Made by a program: the position numbers and the translations under genes | The notes under the pieces: generated by a model | What the model saw: the letters and a program-made list of their open reading frames with translations, nothing else | Told to the model about the DNA's origin: nothing | Database searches by the model: none | Shown here: positions 32,505-41,972 of the stretch, one piece after another | Numbering within the stretch: the first letter of the stretch is position 1 | Layout of the letters: each line of letters begins with the position of its first letter | Assembly (NCBI GenBank): GCA_041750975.1 | Contig: JBGSYN010000120.1 | Location: forward strand, 1-54,370 | Direction of reading: 5' to 3' | DNA from: JBGSYN01 sp041750975 | GTDB taxonomy: Bacteria; Pseudomonadota; Alphaproteobacteria; Geminicoccales; Geminicoccaceae | DNA length: 54,370 nucleotides

Positions 32505-33956
32505 CTACCGCGTTTCTCGTGGGTGAAATTCGGGGGTGCGGTAGTCCATGTAGTTTTGATAGTGATACTCGAAGTCTTCGGTAAAAAGCGAGCGGGCGAC
32601 GCTACCGACGGCGCGCCAGAGCCCGAATCGCAAGCCGTTGAGCCCTGCGGAAATTGGGGCAAGACTGGGTGTGCCGGCAATGCCGAAGAAGATAATGTTG
32701 TTGAGCCAGGGCGCTTCGCCGGGATGTTTTTCGATGAATGCGAGGTCTTGGCCGAGATAGGGCTGCTGCCCAATAACCTCACTCTCTAGCTCGGGCGGTG
32801 GCGTGTATCGGTCGCGCCAGAGCGCGATGTGATCGATGATCGAAGCGAGTTCGGGCCGTTTGGTGATATCGAGAAAGAAGCCCGTGCCGAAAATCAGAAA
32901 ATCAAAGGTGAAGTCCCCTTTGGGCGTTTTGACCAGGATCGTGCCATCGTCCTGGGGCGCTAGTTCATCCCAAGCGCAGCCGAGCCTGAGTTGGAATCCC
33001 GCCATATCGAGGGCGCGGTCATAGGTGTGCTGCGGTGGCGGGACTTGCAGCTCGAAGACGCGGTGCATGAAGCGCCAGCGCTGCTCGTCAGGCATGTCGG
33101 CGAAAAACCGTAGCAAGCCCGAGAATTCGAGTGCCCGAACGAAATTGAGCCGCGGCAATTCCGGCCGCCGGGCAAAGAGATCGACTGCCGCAGCCCCCAC
33201 CTCTAGGGCCGTAATCGCGTTGTCGAATGCGGATGCACCGGCGCCCAAAACGCCGATACGCTTGCCCTTCAACGCCTCAAAATCGATGTCGTCTGCGGTG
33301 TGGGCCCAGTGTCCCGCGGCTAGATCGCGAACGAGATCAGCGGGCAATTGCTTGCCGCCGCTACCCTCCATACCGGTCGCCAGCACCAATTTTCGGCAAA
33401 CGAGTTCGGCGGGCCTACCATGCCTTTCGACGCCCACTCGAATGAAAAGTCCATCCGGGCGGATGTCCATAAGCCGTGTCTCGTTTTCGATCGGCAGATC
33501 CATCAACTGCCTGAACCAGTTGAGATAGGCCATCCAGGTCTCACGGGGGACACGCACAAGTTCTTCGAAACCGGCTTCACCGTACTGAGCCTCATACCAA
33601 GCTTGAAAGGTGAGGTTGGGGAGATCGAAATCGACCCCGATCAGGTTCTTCACCGTCCGCAAAGTATCCATGCGCGCATAGGTGACCCATGGGCCTTCCG
33701 CCCCTCGCGGCTGCGCGTCGATGATCAAGTAATTGGTGATGTATTCGCGCTTCAGGCCAAAACCTATCCCAAGGCCGCTTTGACCTGCACCGACGACGAT
33801 AACGTCGTAGACATGCTCGGACGCCGCCGTCCGCCATTCCGGGATCCAAGTTTTCCCCGGGTGAGCAATAAGCTCAAGGTCTTTCTTGATCTGCCGCTCA
33901 AGCGCCTGCAGACCGAGGCTTGGTTCGTGCGCTGCTGTGGCGCGGATATCGTTCAT
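32505..33956 (-). CDS. Flavin-dependent NAD(P)H oxidoreductase / monooxygenase-like
   Basis: 483-residue protein of the flavin monooxygenase (FMO/Baeyer-Villiger-like) fold. The FAD Rossmann motif VGAGQSGLGIG is near residues 56-66 and the NADPH motif GVLGAGASAFDNA near 235-247. FLIFGTGFFLDI (about 360) matches the C-terminal ATG-type motif of such enzymes. The usual FMO fingerprint is only loosely kept, so the reaction (N-, S-oxygenation or Baeyer-Villiger) is open. Divergent from a Dpp-type ABC operon with 125 bp between, suggesting it oxidises a compound that system imports. Confidence 0.85.
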   Translation of the reverse strand: MNDIRATAAHEPSLGLQALERQIKKDLELIAHPGKTWIPEWRTAASEHVYDVIVVGAGQSGLGIGFGLKREYITNYLIIDAQPRGAEGPWVTYARMDTLRTVKNLIGVDFDLPNLTFQAWYEAQYGEAGFEELVRVPRETWMAYLNWFRQLMDLPIENETRLMDIRPDGLFIRVGVERHGRPAELVCRKLVLATGMEGSGGKQLPADLVRDLAAGHWAHTADDIDFEALKGKRIGVLGAGASAFDNAITALEVGAAAVDLFARRPELPRLNFVRALEFSGLLRFFADMPDEQRWRFMHRVFELQVPPPQHTYDRALDMAGFQLRLGCAWDELAPQDDGTILVKTPKGDFTFDFLIFGTGFFLDITKRPELASIIDHIALWRDRYTPPPELESEVIGQQPYLGQDLAFIEKHPGEAPWLNNIIFFGIAGTPSLAPISAGLNGLRFGLWRAVGSVARSLFTEDFEYHYQNYMDYRTPEFHPRETR

Positions 33957-33973
33957 CCGATCATGGGTACCTT

Positions 33974-34001
33974 TTGACTGATTGATCGTTTTGCGCCTAA
34001 T
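33974..34001 (+). promoter_or_regulatory. Candidate promoter of the Dpp-type operon
   Basis: TTGACT at 33974-33979 and CCTAAT at 33996-34001 with 16 nt between, about 80 nt before the binding-protein start, in the divergent gap shared with the monooxygenase gene. Confidence 0.4.
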
Positions 34002-34081
34002 GCAGGCGTGATCACATCGCTGGCGGCATGCAAATTGCTCGCCATAATTAGACGGAAGCCGTGAGGGGAGATTTTTACGTC

Positions 34082-35689
34082 ATGATGAGACTTGTCCAGA
34101 ATATTTGTGCAAGGAGCGCACTTGTCGCGCTGATCTTGGGCCTCTGGTCGGTTGCCTATGCGCACTCGGCTCAAGCCGAGCCACAGCACGGCGGCACACT
34201 GACATTTGCGGCAAATCCCGAGCCACCAATGCTTACCAGTGCGCTAAGTACAGCCGGTCCGATTCAATGGATCTCCGGCAAGATCTTCGATGGTCTGGTT
34301 TCTTATGACTTCGATCTCGATCCTGTGCCTGAACTCGCCACCAGTTGGGTGGTGAGTGAGGACGGAAAGACCATCACCTTTACCTTGCGGGATGGGGTCA
34401 CCTGGCATGATGGCGAACCCTTCACCAGCGCGGACGTCGCTTACTCGGTAATGAATATCTGGAAGGAAATCCACAGTCGAGGCCGCAATACCTACGCCAA
34501 TGTTGAATCGGTCGACACGCCGGATGATCTGACCGTCGTGCTCAATCTGTCGGCGCCGGCGCCCTATATCATGAATGCACTGGCTTCGATCGAATCGCAG
34601 ATCCTCCCGGAACACCTCTATGCCGGTACTGATCCGCAGACCAATCCTGCCAACAACGCGCCCGTCGGAACCGGTCCGTTCAAGTTTGGGGAGTGGGAGC
34701 GTGGCAATTTCCTTATTCTCGAGCGCAACGAAAATTATTGGGATCAACCGAAGCCTTACCTGGATCGTATCATCTACCGCTTTATACCGGACGGGGTTGC
34801 GCGATCGGCTGCATTGGAAGCGGGTGAGGCGGATATGTCGGTATTGTCGACCGTGCCCTTGCCCGAAATTCAGCGGCTTGGCGAACTCGATCACCTCGAT
34901 CTGGAGACACGCGGCTACGACTACCACTCGATCACGGCCTATCTCGCCTTCAATCTCGAAAAGGAAGTGCTCGCGGATGTCCGGGTACGGCAAGCCATCG
35001 CCCATGCACTCGACCTAAACATCATTACCAATGTCGTCTGGCTGGGCTTCGGCACGCCGGCCACCGGCCCGTTCCACCATAACCTTGACAAGTTCCAGAC
35101 GGATGACGTCACGATCTACCCATTCGATCTCGAGAAAGCCGAGGAGTTGCTCGATGAGGCAAGCTATCCGCGCGACGAGAATGGCGTGCGGTTCAGCTTG
35201 AGCCATTCCTATCTACCATTTGGCCAACAATTTGTTAGCCTCGCCGATTATGTCCGGCAGGCCTTGAGCAAAATCGGCATCGAGGTTGAAACGGTAAACC
35301 AGGACTATGGCACCTATGTGACGCGTGTCTTCACCGACCGCGATTTCGACATCACGACGTTTTTCGCCAACAATCAGTCGGATCCGACGATCGGTGTCGA
35401 ACGCTTCTATTGGTCCGGCAATTTCAAGCCCGGTGTTCCTTTCTCCAATGGGGCTGCCTATCAAAGCGACGAGATGGACGCGATCCTCGAGCGTACACGC
35501 ACCGAGATCGACACCGATGCGCGACGTCAGGCCTTTGTCGAAATGCAGCAGCTGGCGATGAAGGATCTCCCCTATGTGCCGCTCGTTTGGGTCGACATGG
35601 TGACGGTCTACAATACCCGCGTGAAGGACCACACCACCGGTGCCCTTGGTGCCTACTCGAACATGGCGGATACTTATATCGAGGAATGA
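34082..35689 (+). CDS. ABC transporter substrate-binding protein, family 5
   Basis: 535-residue periplasmic binding protein of the DppA/OppA class. The signal peptide spans about residues 1-33 (ALVALILGLWSVAYAHSAQA). Family blocks are clear: PQHGGTLTFAANPEP, VTWHDGEPFTSADVAYS, PVGTGPFKFGEWERGNFLI and DVRVRQAIAHALD. ATG 34082 follows the purine-rich GAGGGGAG; the GTG at 34061 lies before that site. First gene of a complete five-gene operon. The ligand may be a peptide or another small molecule such as an alkaloid or glycoside; the adjacent monooxygenase hints at a non-peptide. Confidence 0.95.
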   Translation: MMRLVQNICARSALVALILGLWSVAYAHSAQAEPQHGGTLTFAANPEPPMLTSALSTAGPIQWISGKIFDGLVSYDFDLDPVPELATSWVVSEDGKTITFTLRDGVTWHDGEPFTSADVAYSVMNIWKEIHSRGRNTYANVESVDTPDDLTVVLNLSAPAPYIMNALASIESQILPEHLYAGTDPQTNPANNAPVGTGPFKFGEWERGNFLILERNENYWDQPKPYLDRIIYRFIPDGVARSAALEAGEADMSVLSTVPLPEIQRLGELDHLDLETRGYDYHSITAYLAFNLEKEVLADVRVRQAIAHALDLNIITNVVWLGFGTPATGPFHHNLDKFQTDDVTIYPFDLEKAEELLDEASYPRDENGVRFSLSHSYLPFGQQFVSLADYVRQALSKIGIEVETVNQDYGTYVTRVFTDRDFDITTFFANNQSDPTIGVERFYWSGNFKPGVPFSNGAAYQSDEMDAILERTRTEIDTDARRQAFVEMQQLAMKDLPYVPLVWVDMVTVYNTRVKDHTTGALGAYSNMADTYIEE

Positions 35690-35693
35690 TATC

Positions 35694-36674
35694 TTGCAGA
35701 GCCGGACGCTGCGCTATGTTGGCAAAAGGCTTCTGCAAGGTCTATTGACGATCGTCGCCATTGCCGGAATCAACTTCTTACTGTTGAACGCGTTGCCAGG
35801 CGACGTCGTCGATGTGCTCGCCGGCGAGGCGGATGTCGCGGATATTGCCTATCTTGAGGAACTCCGCGCCAGATTCGGGCTCGATCAGCCTTTGCACCAA
35901 CAACTCTTAAGCTATCTCGGCAATCTGGCGCAGGCCGATCTCGGCTACTCGTTTCGCTACAACGAGCCAGTGCTCGACCTGGTTCTGGGCCGTTTGCCGG
36001 CGACGTTGCTCCTCATGGTGAGCGCAATCATTCTCGCCGCATTTTTTGGCATTGTCCTCGGTGTAACTGCGGCACGCTTCGCCAATCGCCTGCCCGATAC
36101 ACTGATTTCGGTATTGTCGCTTCTGGCCTATGCGACACCGGTGTTCTGGATCGGTCTGATGCTGATTGTGGCCTTCTCGATCAAGCTCACCTGGCTGCCC
36201 TCAGGTGGTTTTTCGACGGTTGGTGCCAATCTTTCCGGGCTTTCCTATGTCGCTGATGTTGCAAGGCATATGATCCTTCCGACAGTGACATTGGCGCTGT
36301 TCTACATGGCGCTCTATACGCGGATTATCCGTGCCAGCATGCTCGAAGTGCTGCAGCTTGATTTCGTTCGCGCGGCCCGGGCCCGTGGCATGACGCGGCG
36401 GGGTGTTGCCTATGCACACGCGTTGCCCAATGCGATCCTACCAATGATCACCATGGTTGGTATCCAGGTCGGGCATATTCTGGGTGCGGCCGTTCTGGTC
36501 GAAACCGTCTTTTCCTGGCCTGGAATGGGACGGCTTGCGGTCGAGGCGGTGTTCCAGCGTGACTTCAACACGCTTTTGGGCGTGCTGCTGTTGAGTTCGG
36601 TCCTCGTTATACTTACCAATCTCATCGTCGATCTTGTCTATGCTCGCCTCGATCCCCGCATCGAACTCGGTTGA
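35694..36674 (+). CDS. ABC transporter permease, DppB type
   Basis: 326-residue inner-membrane permease. It starts with the family's RTLRYVGKRLLQGLLTIVAI helix, has the long periplasmic loop with LRARFGLDQPLHQQ and DLGYSFRYNEPV, and the EAA-like loop DFVRAARARGMTRRGVAYAH. The TTG at 35694 is chosen because GAGGAA is 7 nt upstream; no ATG fits. Its last bases overlap the start of the next permease gene. Confidence 0.94.
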   Translation: MQSRTLRYVGKRLLQGLLTIVAIAGINFLLLNALPGDVVDVLAGEADVADIAYLEELRARFGLDQPLHQQLLSYLGNLAQADLGYSFRYNEPVLDLVLGRLPATLLLMVSAIILAAFFGIVLGVTAARFANRLPDTLISVLSLLAYATPVFWIGLMLIVAFSIKLTWLPSGGFSTVGANLSGLSYVADVARHMILPTVTLALFYMALYTRIIRASMLEVLQLDFVRAARARGMTRRGVAYAHALPNAILPMITMVGIQVGHILGAAVLVETVFSWPGMGRLAVEAVFQRDFNTLLGVLLLSSVLVILTNLIVDLVYARLDPRIELG

Positions 36675-37515
36675 GCCCACGCGCTCGGGCTTCTGGCGGC
36701 GCTTCGCGCGCAATCGCGCTGCTGTCATCGGTCTCGTGCTCGTCCTCATCGTCGTCGCCATGGCGCTCTTGGCACCCTATCTGAGTGCTAACGGGCCATG
36801 GGACATGGTGCAGCGGCCTTACCTCTGGCCGGGCGATGCGCCGGGCTTTCTCCTCGGCACCGACACACTTGGCCGGGATCTTTTTTCGGGCCTCCTCTAT
36901 GGCGCCCGCGTGTCTCTGCTCATCGGCCTCGTAGCGACAGCAACTGCGGTTCTCATCGGCACGGCTGTTGGCGCTGTTGCTGGCTATTTCGGCGGCTGGA
37001 CGGACACAATTTTGATGCGGCTGACCGAGATCATCCAGACGATGCCACCGATGATCCTTGCCATTGTGATTGTCGCCGTCTTCACCCCGACCGTGACGAC
37101 GGTCATGCTCGCTATCGCCACAATTTCCTGGCCCGCCATCGCACGGTTGGTGCGCGGCGAAACCTTAAGGCTCCGCAACACCGAATTCGTGCAATCCTGC
37201 CTCGCACTCGGCATGAACGATGGCCGGATCATCCTTACGCAGATCCTGCCTAATTGCCTTGCGCCGGTGGTCGTGACCGCATCGGTGATGGTCTCGAGCG
37301 CCATCCTGATCGAAGCCGGCCTGGCGTTTCTGGGCCTTTCCGATCCCGACATGATGAGCTGGGGTTTGATGATCGCCACCGGCCGCGAGGCGCTGCGCAC
37401 CGCTTGGTACATTGTCACCATACCCGGCCTCGCCATTCTCTTCACGGTCCTCGGGCTCAATCTTCTGGGCGACGGCCTGAATGACGCCTTGAACCCCAGG
37501 CTCAAGGAACGGTGA
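36640..37515 (+). CDS. ABC transporter permease, DppC type
   Basis: 291-residue partner permease. N-terminal SGFWRRFARNRAAVIGLVLV is the DppC hallmark, followed by HFLLGTDTLGRDLFSGLLYG-like text (FLLGTDTLGRDLFSGLLYG) and the EAA-type loop NTEFVQSCLALGMNDGRII. The start is ATG 36640 or TTG 36634, both inside the end of the DppB gene, so translation is coupled. Its stop overlaps the next gene's GTG as GTGA. Confidence 0.93.
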   Translation: MLASIPASNSVEPTRSGFWRRFARNRAAVIGLVLVLIVVAMALLAPYLSANGPWDMVQRPYLWPGDAPGFLLGTDTLGRDLFSGLLYGARVSLLIGLVATATAVLIGTAVGAVAGYFGGWTDTILMRLTEIIQTMPPMILAIVIVAVFTPTVTTVMLAIATISWPAIARLVRGETLRLRNTEFVQSCLALGMNDGRIILTQILPNCLAPVVVTASVMVSSAILIEAGLAFLGLSDPDMMSWGLMIATGREALRTAWYIVTIPGLAILFTVLGLNLLGDGLNDALNPRLKER

Positions 37516-38498
37516 CGATCCCCTTACTCGATGTCCAAGACCTCTCGACGGAAGTCCGTGTCGGTGGCCGTTGGGTAACGGTGGTCGATCAGCTCTCTTT
37601 CTCGGTCGATGCTGGTGAAACCCTCGCCATCGTCGGAGAGTCTGGCTGTGGCAAATCGATGACAGCGCTCTCGCTCATTCAATTATTGCAGGATCAGCAG
37701 GCCCGCATCGCCGGTGGTGCGATCCGGTTCGAAGGCGAGGACCTCGCAACACTCGGTGAAGACGCGATGTGTGCGCTGCGAGGCCGGCGCATGGCGATGA
37801 TTTTCCAAGAACCGATGACGTCCTTGAACCCGGTTATGACCATTGGCCGGCAGATCACAGAGGCACTTCGGCTCCATAAACTGGCTGACCGGGCCGCTGC
37901 TCATAGCCGGGCCATCGAGCTCTTGAACCTGGTGCGCATCCCGGACGCTGCAACGCGCCTCGATGACTATCCGCATCGGCTTTCGGGCGGCATGCGGCAG
38001 CGGGTGATGATTGCAGCCGCACTTGCTTGCGATCCCGCCTTGCTGATTGCCGATGAGCCGACCACTGCACTCGATGTAACAATCCAGGCGCAGATATTGG
38101 CGCTCTTGCGCGACCTTCAACGTCGCCTGGGCCTTGCCCTGATCTTCATCACGCATGATCTGGGAGTTGTCGCCGAGATCGCCGATCGTGTGCTAGTGAT
38201 GTATGCGGGCCGGGCCGTCGAGGCTGGGCCGGTGGCCGATGTGCTGACCCGTCCGCGTCATCCCTATACTCAAGGACTGCTCCGTGCCCGGCCGCAGGGG
38301 ATGGATCGGCGGGATCAAATTCTAACCGAGATCCCCGGCCGTGTGCCAACGCCTGGTGCTTTGCCCGAGGGCTGTAGCTTTCATCCGCGTTGCCCGTTTG
38401 CGATCGAATCCTGCCGCAAAGCCAAGCCCGTGCTTGAAGCGCGTGGGGGTCATGCCGTCGCTTGCATTCGGGCCGAGGAATGGGGCCAGGTGGCGTGA
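37512..38498 (+). CDS. ABC transporter ATP-binding protein, DppD type
   Basis: 328-residue ATPase. Walker A GESGCGKS (about residues 43-50), IFQEPMTSLNPVMTIGRQI as in the Opp/Dpp class, signature LSGGMRQRVMIA (about 159-170), Walker B LLIADEPTTALD. The C-terminal oligopeptide-binding motif with PEGCSFHPRCPFAIESC contains the cysteines that in some relatives hold an Fe-S cluster. GTG start in the GTGA overlap. Pairs with the DppF-type ATPase. Confidence 0.95.
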   Translation: MTIPLLDVQDLSTEVRVGGRWVTVVDQLSFSVDAGETLAIVGESGCGKSMTALSLIQLLQDQQARIAGGAIRFEGEDLATLGEDAMCALRGRRMAMIFQEPMTSLNPVMTIGRQITEALRLHKLADRAAAHSRAIELLNLVRIPDAATRLDDYPHRLSGGMRQRVMIAAALACDPALLIADEPTTALDVTIQAQILALLRDLQRRLGLALIFITHDLGVVAEIADRVLVMYAGRAVEAGPVADVLTRPRHPYTQGLLRARPQGMDRRDQILTEIPGRVPTPGALPEGCSFHPRCPFAIESCRKAKPVLEARGGHAVACIRAEEWGQVA

Positions 38499-39490
38499 TG
38501 GCGCCGCTGCTGGAGGTCGAGCGACTGGCCGTCCATTTTCCGACGGCAAGTGGTCTCGTGCGGGCGGTGGAAGAGGTGAGCCTGACAATTGAGCGGGGCG
38601 AAACGTTGGGACTGGTCGGCGAATCAGGTTGCGGCAAGTCGAGTCTCGGAAAGGCGCTCATCGGCCTCAATCACCCAACTGCCGGACAAATCCGGCTCGA
38701 TGGCGAAGAGATTGGCCAGCTGCCACGATACAAACGCCGCCAGTTTGCGCGCCGTATCCAGATGATCTTCCAGGATCCTTTCGGCTCGCTCAATCCGAGA
38801 AATACGGTTGGGCGCACTATCGAAGAGCCGATGATCGTGCATGGGCTGGGCGAACGCAGCGAGCGGCGGCAGCGGATCGCAGAACTGCTCGAACGGGTCG
38901 GTCTCCCGGGGGAGGCCGCGCGGCGTTATCCGCACGAATTCTCCGGCGGTCAGCGGCAGCGCATCGGCATCGCCCGAGCGCTCGCGGCAGAGCCCGACAT
39001 TCTCGTCTGCGACGAGCCGGTCTCAGCCCTCGACCTCTCGATTCAGGCCCAAATTCTCAATCTCTTGCGCGTGCTCCAGCGTGATTTCGGCCTCGCCATG
39101 ATCTTCATCAGCCACGATCTGGCCGTGGTCGAATATATCGCCGATCGGGTGCTGGTGATGTATTTGGGCCGGATTATCGAAGCGGCTCGGGCCGATGCGT
39201 TGTGGCAATTGCCGCTGCATCCCTATAGCCGGGCGTTGATGGATTCGGCCCCAGTCATCGAGCGGGCGCTGCAGCGGCAATCACCAACGGCGACGATCGA
39301 AGGCGACATTCCAAGCGCTATCAATGTGCTACCCGGCTGCGCCTTTGCCAGCCGTTGTCCGCACGCCCTGCCATCCTGTGTCGAGGCGGTGCCGCTGTTG
39401 CGCGAATATGATGCAGGACATTGGGCCGCCTGCCACCGGCTGGGCGGCGAGGCCGGCAGGCTTACCCTTGCTGGTGAGCTATTGGTCTAG
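38498..39490 (+). CDS. ABC transporter ATP-binding protein, DppF type
   Basis: 330-residue second ATPase of the importer. Walker A GESGCGKS near residue 43, MIFQDPFGSLNPRNTVGRTI, signature FSGGQRQRIGIARAL and Walker B ILVCDEPVSALD. The C-terminal motif GCAFASRCPHALPSC is present. ATG 38498 overlaps the DppD stop as TGATG. It ends the operon and overlaps the stop of the AhpD-like gene tail-to-tail by 4 nt (CTAG). Confidence 0.95.
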   Translation: MAPLLEVERLAVHFPTASGLVRAVEEVSLTIERGETLGLVGESGCGKSSLGKALIGLNHPTAGQIRLDGEEIGQLPRYKRRQFARRIQMIFQDPFGSLNPRNTVGRTIEEPMIVHGLGERSERRQRIAELLERVGLPGEAARRYPHEFSGGQRQRIGIARALAAEPDILVCDEPVSALDLSIQAQILNLLRVLQRDFGLAMIFISHDLAVVEYIADRVLVMYLGRIIEAARADALWQLPLHPYSRALMDSAPVIERALQRQSPTATIEGDIPSAINVLPGCAFASRCPHALPSCVEAVPLLREYDAGHWAACHRLGGEAGRLTLAGELLV

Positions 39491-40092
39491 AGTGTTTTGA
39501 CGAAGCCTTGCTCGTCGAGCATGTGCTCCTCGAGTGGCACTTTCAGGCTGTCATGCAGCGTGTTGTAGTAGGACCAAAGGGCCACCACGCTCGCAACCTC
39601 TACCCGCTGCTCGGGAGAGAGCAAGGCTTGCATTCGCGCGTAGATTTCCTCGGGTACCTCGGCAGGGGTCTGGGCCGCGGCGCGCGCGAAATCGAAGCAA
39701 ACCTGCTCCATCGGGCTCTCCGCTTCGAATTCGCCCGAGAGCAGCGCCCGTACCTCGTCATCGTTCATGCCATCGGCTTCGGAGATGACCTCGATCGAGG
39801 TCTTGAGCGCCGCGCAAAAATGGCTGGTGCAGTAAACACAGCCATGGGTTTTGCTGACGATCGCGGCGACCTTGCGCTTTAAGGGGATTCCCAATGTCGA
39901 GGACGCATGGCGCATCACGGCGTCGTTGAGCGTCGCCATCGCTTGGGCGATCTCGGGACGCTGCAAATAGGTGCGATGCGCATTGGAGAGAAATCCCATT
40001 CGCTCGACCACCCGCGCCAACGCCGGCTGCATCGCCTCGGGGATGTCGTCGTCGTCCACCAGCGGCACGAAACTCGCCTCGTTATTCATCAT
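39487..40092 (-). CDS. AhpD/carboxymuconolactone-decarboxylase-like peroxidase-related protein
   Basis: 201-residue helical protein. HGCVYCTSHFCAALK (about residues 88-102) is the AhpD-type CxxC-His motif that carries the peroxidatic/thiol relay. The length matches peroxidase-related enzymes. The start is ATG 40092 or 40089, just after GGAG. It shares the divergent control region at 40093-40244 with the glutathione transferase of the catabolic cluster, so it may be induced with it and protect against peroxide or thiol stress. Confidence 0.84.
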   Translation of the reverse strand: MMNNEASFVPLVDDDDIPEAMQPALARVVERMGFLSNAHRTYLQRPEIAQAMATLNDAVMRHASSTLGIPLKRKVAAIVSKTHGCVYCTSHFCAALKTSIEVISEADGMNDDEVRALLSGEFEAESPMEQVCFDFARAAAQTPAEVPEEIYARMQALLSPEQRVEVASVVALWSYYNTLHDSLKVPLEEHMLDEQGFVKTL

Positions 40093-40164
40093 GCTCTCCA
40101 AAAGATGCCCGCGCTTCCTTGACAGGGCGGATGCACAAAAAACGAGAGACGGCCAGAAAAATCA

Positions 40165-40201
40165 TTGACACACTGGCATACAATGCACATGCTAGCGTAC
40201 A
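40165..40201 (+). promoter_or_regulatory. Promoter with candidate operator before the catabolic cluster
   Basis: TTGACA at 40165-40170 is followed by CATGCTAGCGTACA at 40188-40201, which covers the expected -10 region. The same 14-mer with two changes lies at 48843-48856 before the GntR gene, at almost the same distance from the start codon (43 and 44 nt). GCATAC and GCGTAC flank the site as direct repeats. Confidence 0.55.
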
Positions 40202-40244
40202 TAAAGTGAAGACCGAGGCCAACAGGCCTGTGTGGAGGTAGCCA

Positions 40245-40868
40245 ATGGCAATGCAGCTTTTCATGGTCGGGGCTTCGCCCTATGCGCGCAAGGTGCTGGC
40301 GGCAGCGCACGAACATGGACTGGCTGGGCAAATCGAACGCGTGATGGGCAATCCCCATGAAAAGCCGGCAGCGCTTGTTGCCAAAAATCCGCTGAGCAAA
40401 TTGCCGACATTGGTCACCGAAGATGGCACCATTCTCTTCGATAGCCTGACCATTTGCCTTTACTGGGATTCGATCGGTGAGGGGCATTCCTTGGTGCCCG
40501 AAGATTCCGCACGGCGATGGGGTGTTCTGCGCCGTCATGCCGTCGCCCATGGTCTTATGGATGCTGCTGTGATCCGCCGGGTCGAAGGCTGGTCAGCGCA
40601 AGAACCCGATCGATTGAAGGCGATCGCCAAGCAAAAAGCCGTTTGTGAACGGGTCATCGACTATTGTGAAAATAATATCGATGAGTTTGGCGCATCTGGG
40701 GAAGGCCACAAGCCGACGCTCGATGCACTGACTTTGGGGTGTGCCCTGGGTTTTCTTGACTTTCGTTTTCCAGACGATCATTGGCGCGACGGCCATGCGC
40801 AACTTGCAGCTTGGTACCAACAGATCGCCAACCGCCCGTCACTCGCGGCCACCATGCCGCATGACTGA
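40245..40868 (+). CDS. Glutathione S-transferase family protein
   Basis: 207 residues. The N-terminal thioredoxin-like domain has GASPYARKV (about residues 8-16, Ser as likely thiol-activating residue), NPLSKLPTLVTEDG with the cis-Pro, and FDSLTICLYWD for the glutathione gamma-Glu. The C-terminal helical domain ends in FRFPDDHWRDGHAQLAAWYQ. GGAGG stands 7 nt before the ATG. First gene of the plus-strand cluster with a TRAP importer and several oxidoreductases; conjugation or isomerisation of an electrophilic intermediate is inferred. Confidence 0.9.
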   Translation: MAMQLFMVGASPYARKVLAAAHEHGLAGQIERVMGNPHEKPAALVAKNPLSKLPTLVTEDGTILFDSLTICLYWDSIGEGHSLVPEDSARRWGVLRRHAVAHGLMDAAVIRRVEGWSAQEPDRLKAIAKQKAVCERVIDYCENNIDEFGASGEGHKPTLDALTLGCALGFLDFRFPDDHWRDGHAQLAAWYQQIANRPSLAATMPHD

Positions 40869-40940
40869 GACCGTATAGGTCGCGGCAATCCACTTCACCA
40901 CCCGTGCCCAACTGGGCCAATCAACAGGGAAGGCGTCATA

Positions 40941-41939
40941 ATGAACCTCAAACGATATGGAATTTCGGTTTTTGCACTTGCCGCCATGGCCACGGCGGCA
41001 ATGCCGGCTCTTGGCCAGACCCAGCTAAAGCTGGGGCATATTCAACCGCCCAATGATTCGATCGGTATTGCCGCCGAGCAATTTGCCGAGTTGGTGAATG
41101 AACGTACCAATGGCGAGGTCGAGGTTATCGTCCATCCGGGTGGCGAACTCGGTGGTAGCGGGCAGCTTGCCGAGGGCGTGCGCCTCGGCACGGTGGACAT
41201 GATCATTACCGGCACGCCGTTCTGGTCACGCTTCGAGCCGATGCTCAATGTGCTCGATCTGCCCTGCATGTTTGAGGATTATGCCCACGCCCATGCGGTC
41301 GCCGATAGCGATATCGCCAAGGAACTGGTCGAGCGGCTTGAAAAGCACAATGTGCACGGCCTGACGCTCTATGAGATCGGCTACCGTAACGTCACAAACT
41401 CGGAGCGCCCGGTGAATGGACCGGACGACCTCAAAGGCTTGAAGCTAAGGGTCAGCCCCAATAAGGCGCATACGCTGGCGTTCCAGCTGCTCGGCGCCAA
41501 CCCGGTCAGCATGAGTTTCACCGAGGTCTATCTGGCGCTTCAGACCGGTGCGATAGATGGACAAGAGAACCCGATTCATATCATTGCGACCGGCCGACTC
41601 GAAGAGGTCCAGGACCATCTATCGCTGACCGAGCATGCTTACAGCAATTCCATTTTGGCGATGAACCAGCGCTCCTTCGAGCGGCTGACGCCCGAGCAAC
41701 AGGAAATCGTGCTTGAGGCGGCGCACGAATCCGCGGTGTTCCAACGACAGCTCAATGCCGAGCGTCAAGACGGATATCTCCAGCAGCTCAAGGATGCCGG
41801 CATGCAAGTGGTCGAGGATGTCGACAGGGAAGCCATTTGTGCGGTCGTCAAGGAACCGGTGTGGGCGGATTTCGTCGAGAACAATGAGGGCGGCCAGGAA
41901 TATATCGATCGTATCGTCGCTCTGGCACCTAAGTCCTAG
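40941..41939 (+). CDS. TRAP transporter substrate-binding protein (DctP type)
   Basis: 332-residue periplasmic binding protein with a signal peptide (about residues 1-25, cleavage near ALG-QT). DctP hallmarks: QLKLGHIQPPNDS start, LKGLKLRVSPNKAHT whose Arg pairs with the ligand carboxylate, and LQTGAIDGQENP. The ligand is therefore probably an organic acid. GGAAGG precedes ATG 40941. It is followed by both membrane subunits. Confidence 0.95.
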   Translation: MNLKRYGISVFALAAMATAAMPALGQTQLKLGHIQPPNDSIGIAAEQFAELVNERTNGEVEVIVHPGGELGGSGQLAEGVRLGTVDMIITGTPFWSRFEPMLNVLDLPCMFEDYAHAHAVADSDIAKELVERLEKHNVHGLTLYEIGYRNVTNSERPVNGPDDLKGLKLRVSPNKAHTLAFQLLGANPVSMSFTEVYLALQTGAIDGQENPIHIIATGRLEEVQDHLSLTEHAYSNSILAMNQRSFERLTPEQQEIVLEAAHESAVFQRQLNAERQDGYLQQLKDAGMQVVEDVDREAICAVVKEPVWADFVENNEGGQEYIDRIVALAPKS

Positions 41940-41972
41940 GTTCAGAATCCCGGGGAATTGCCGGCCTAAGCC

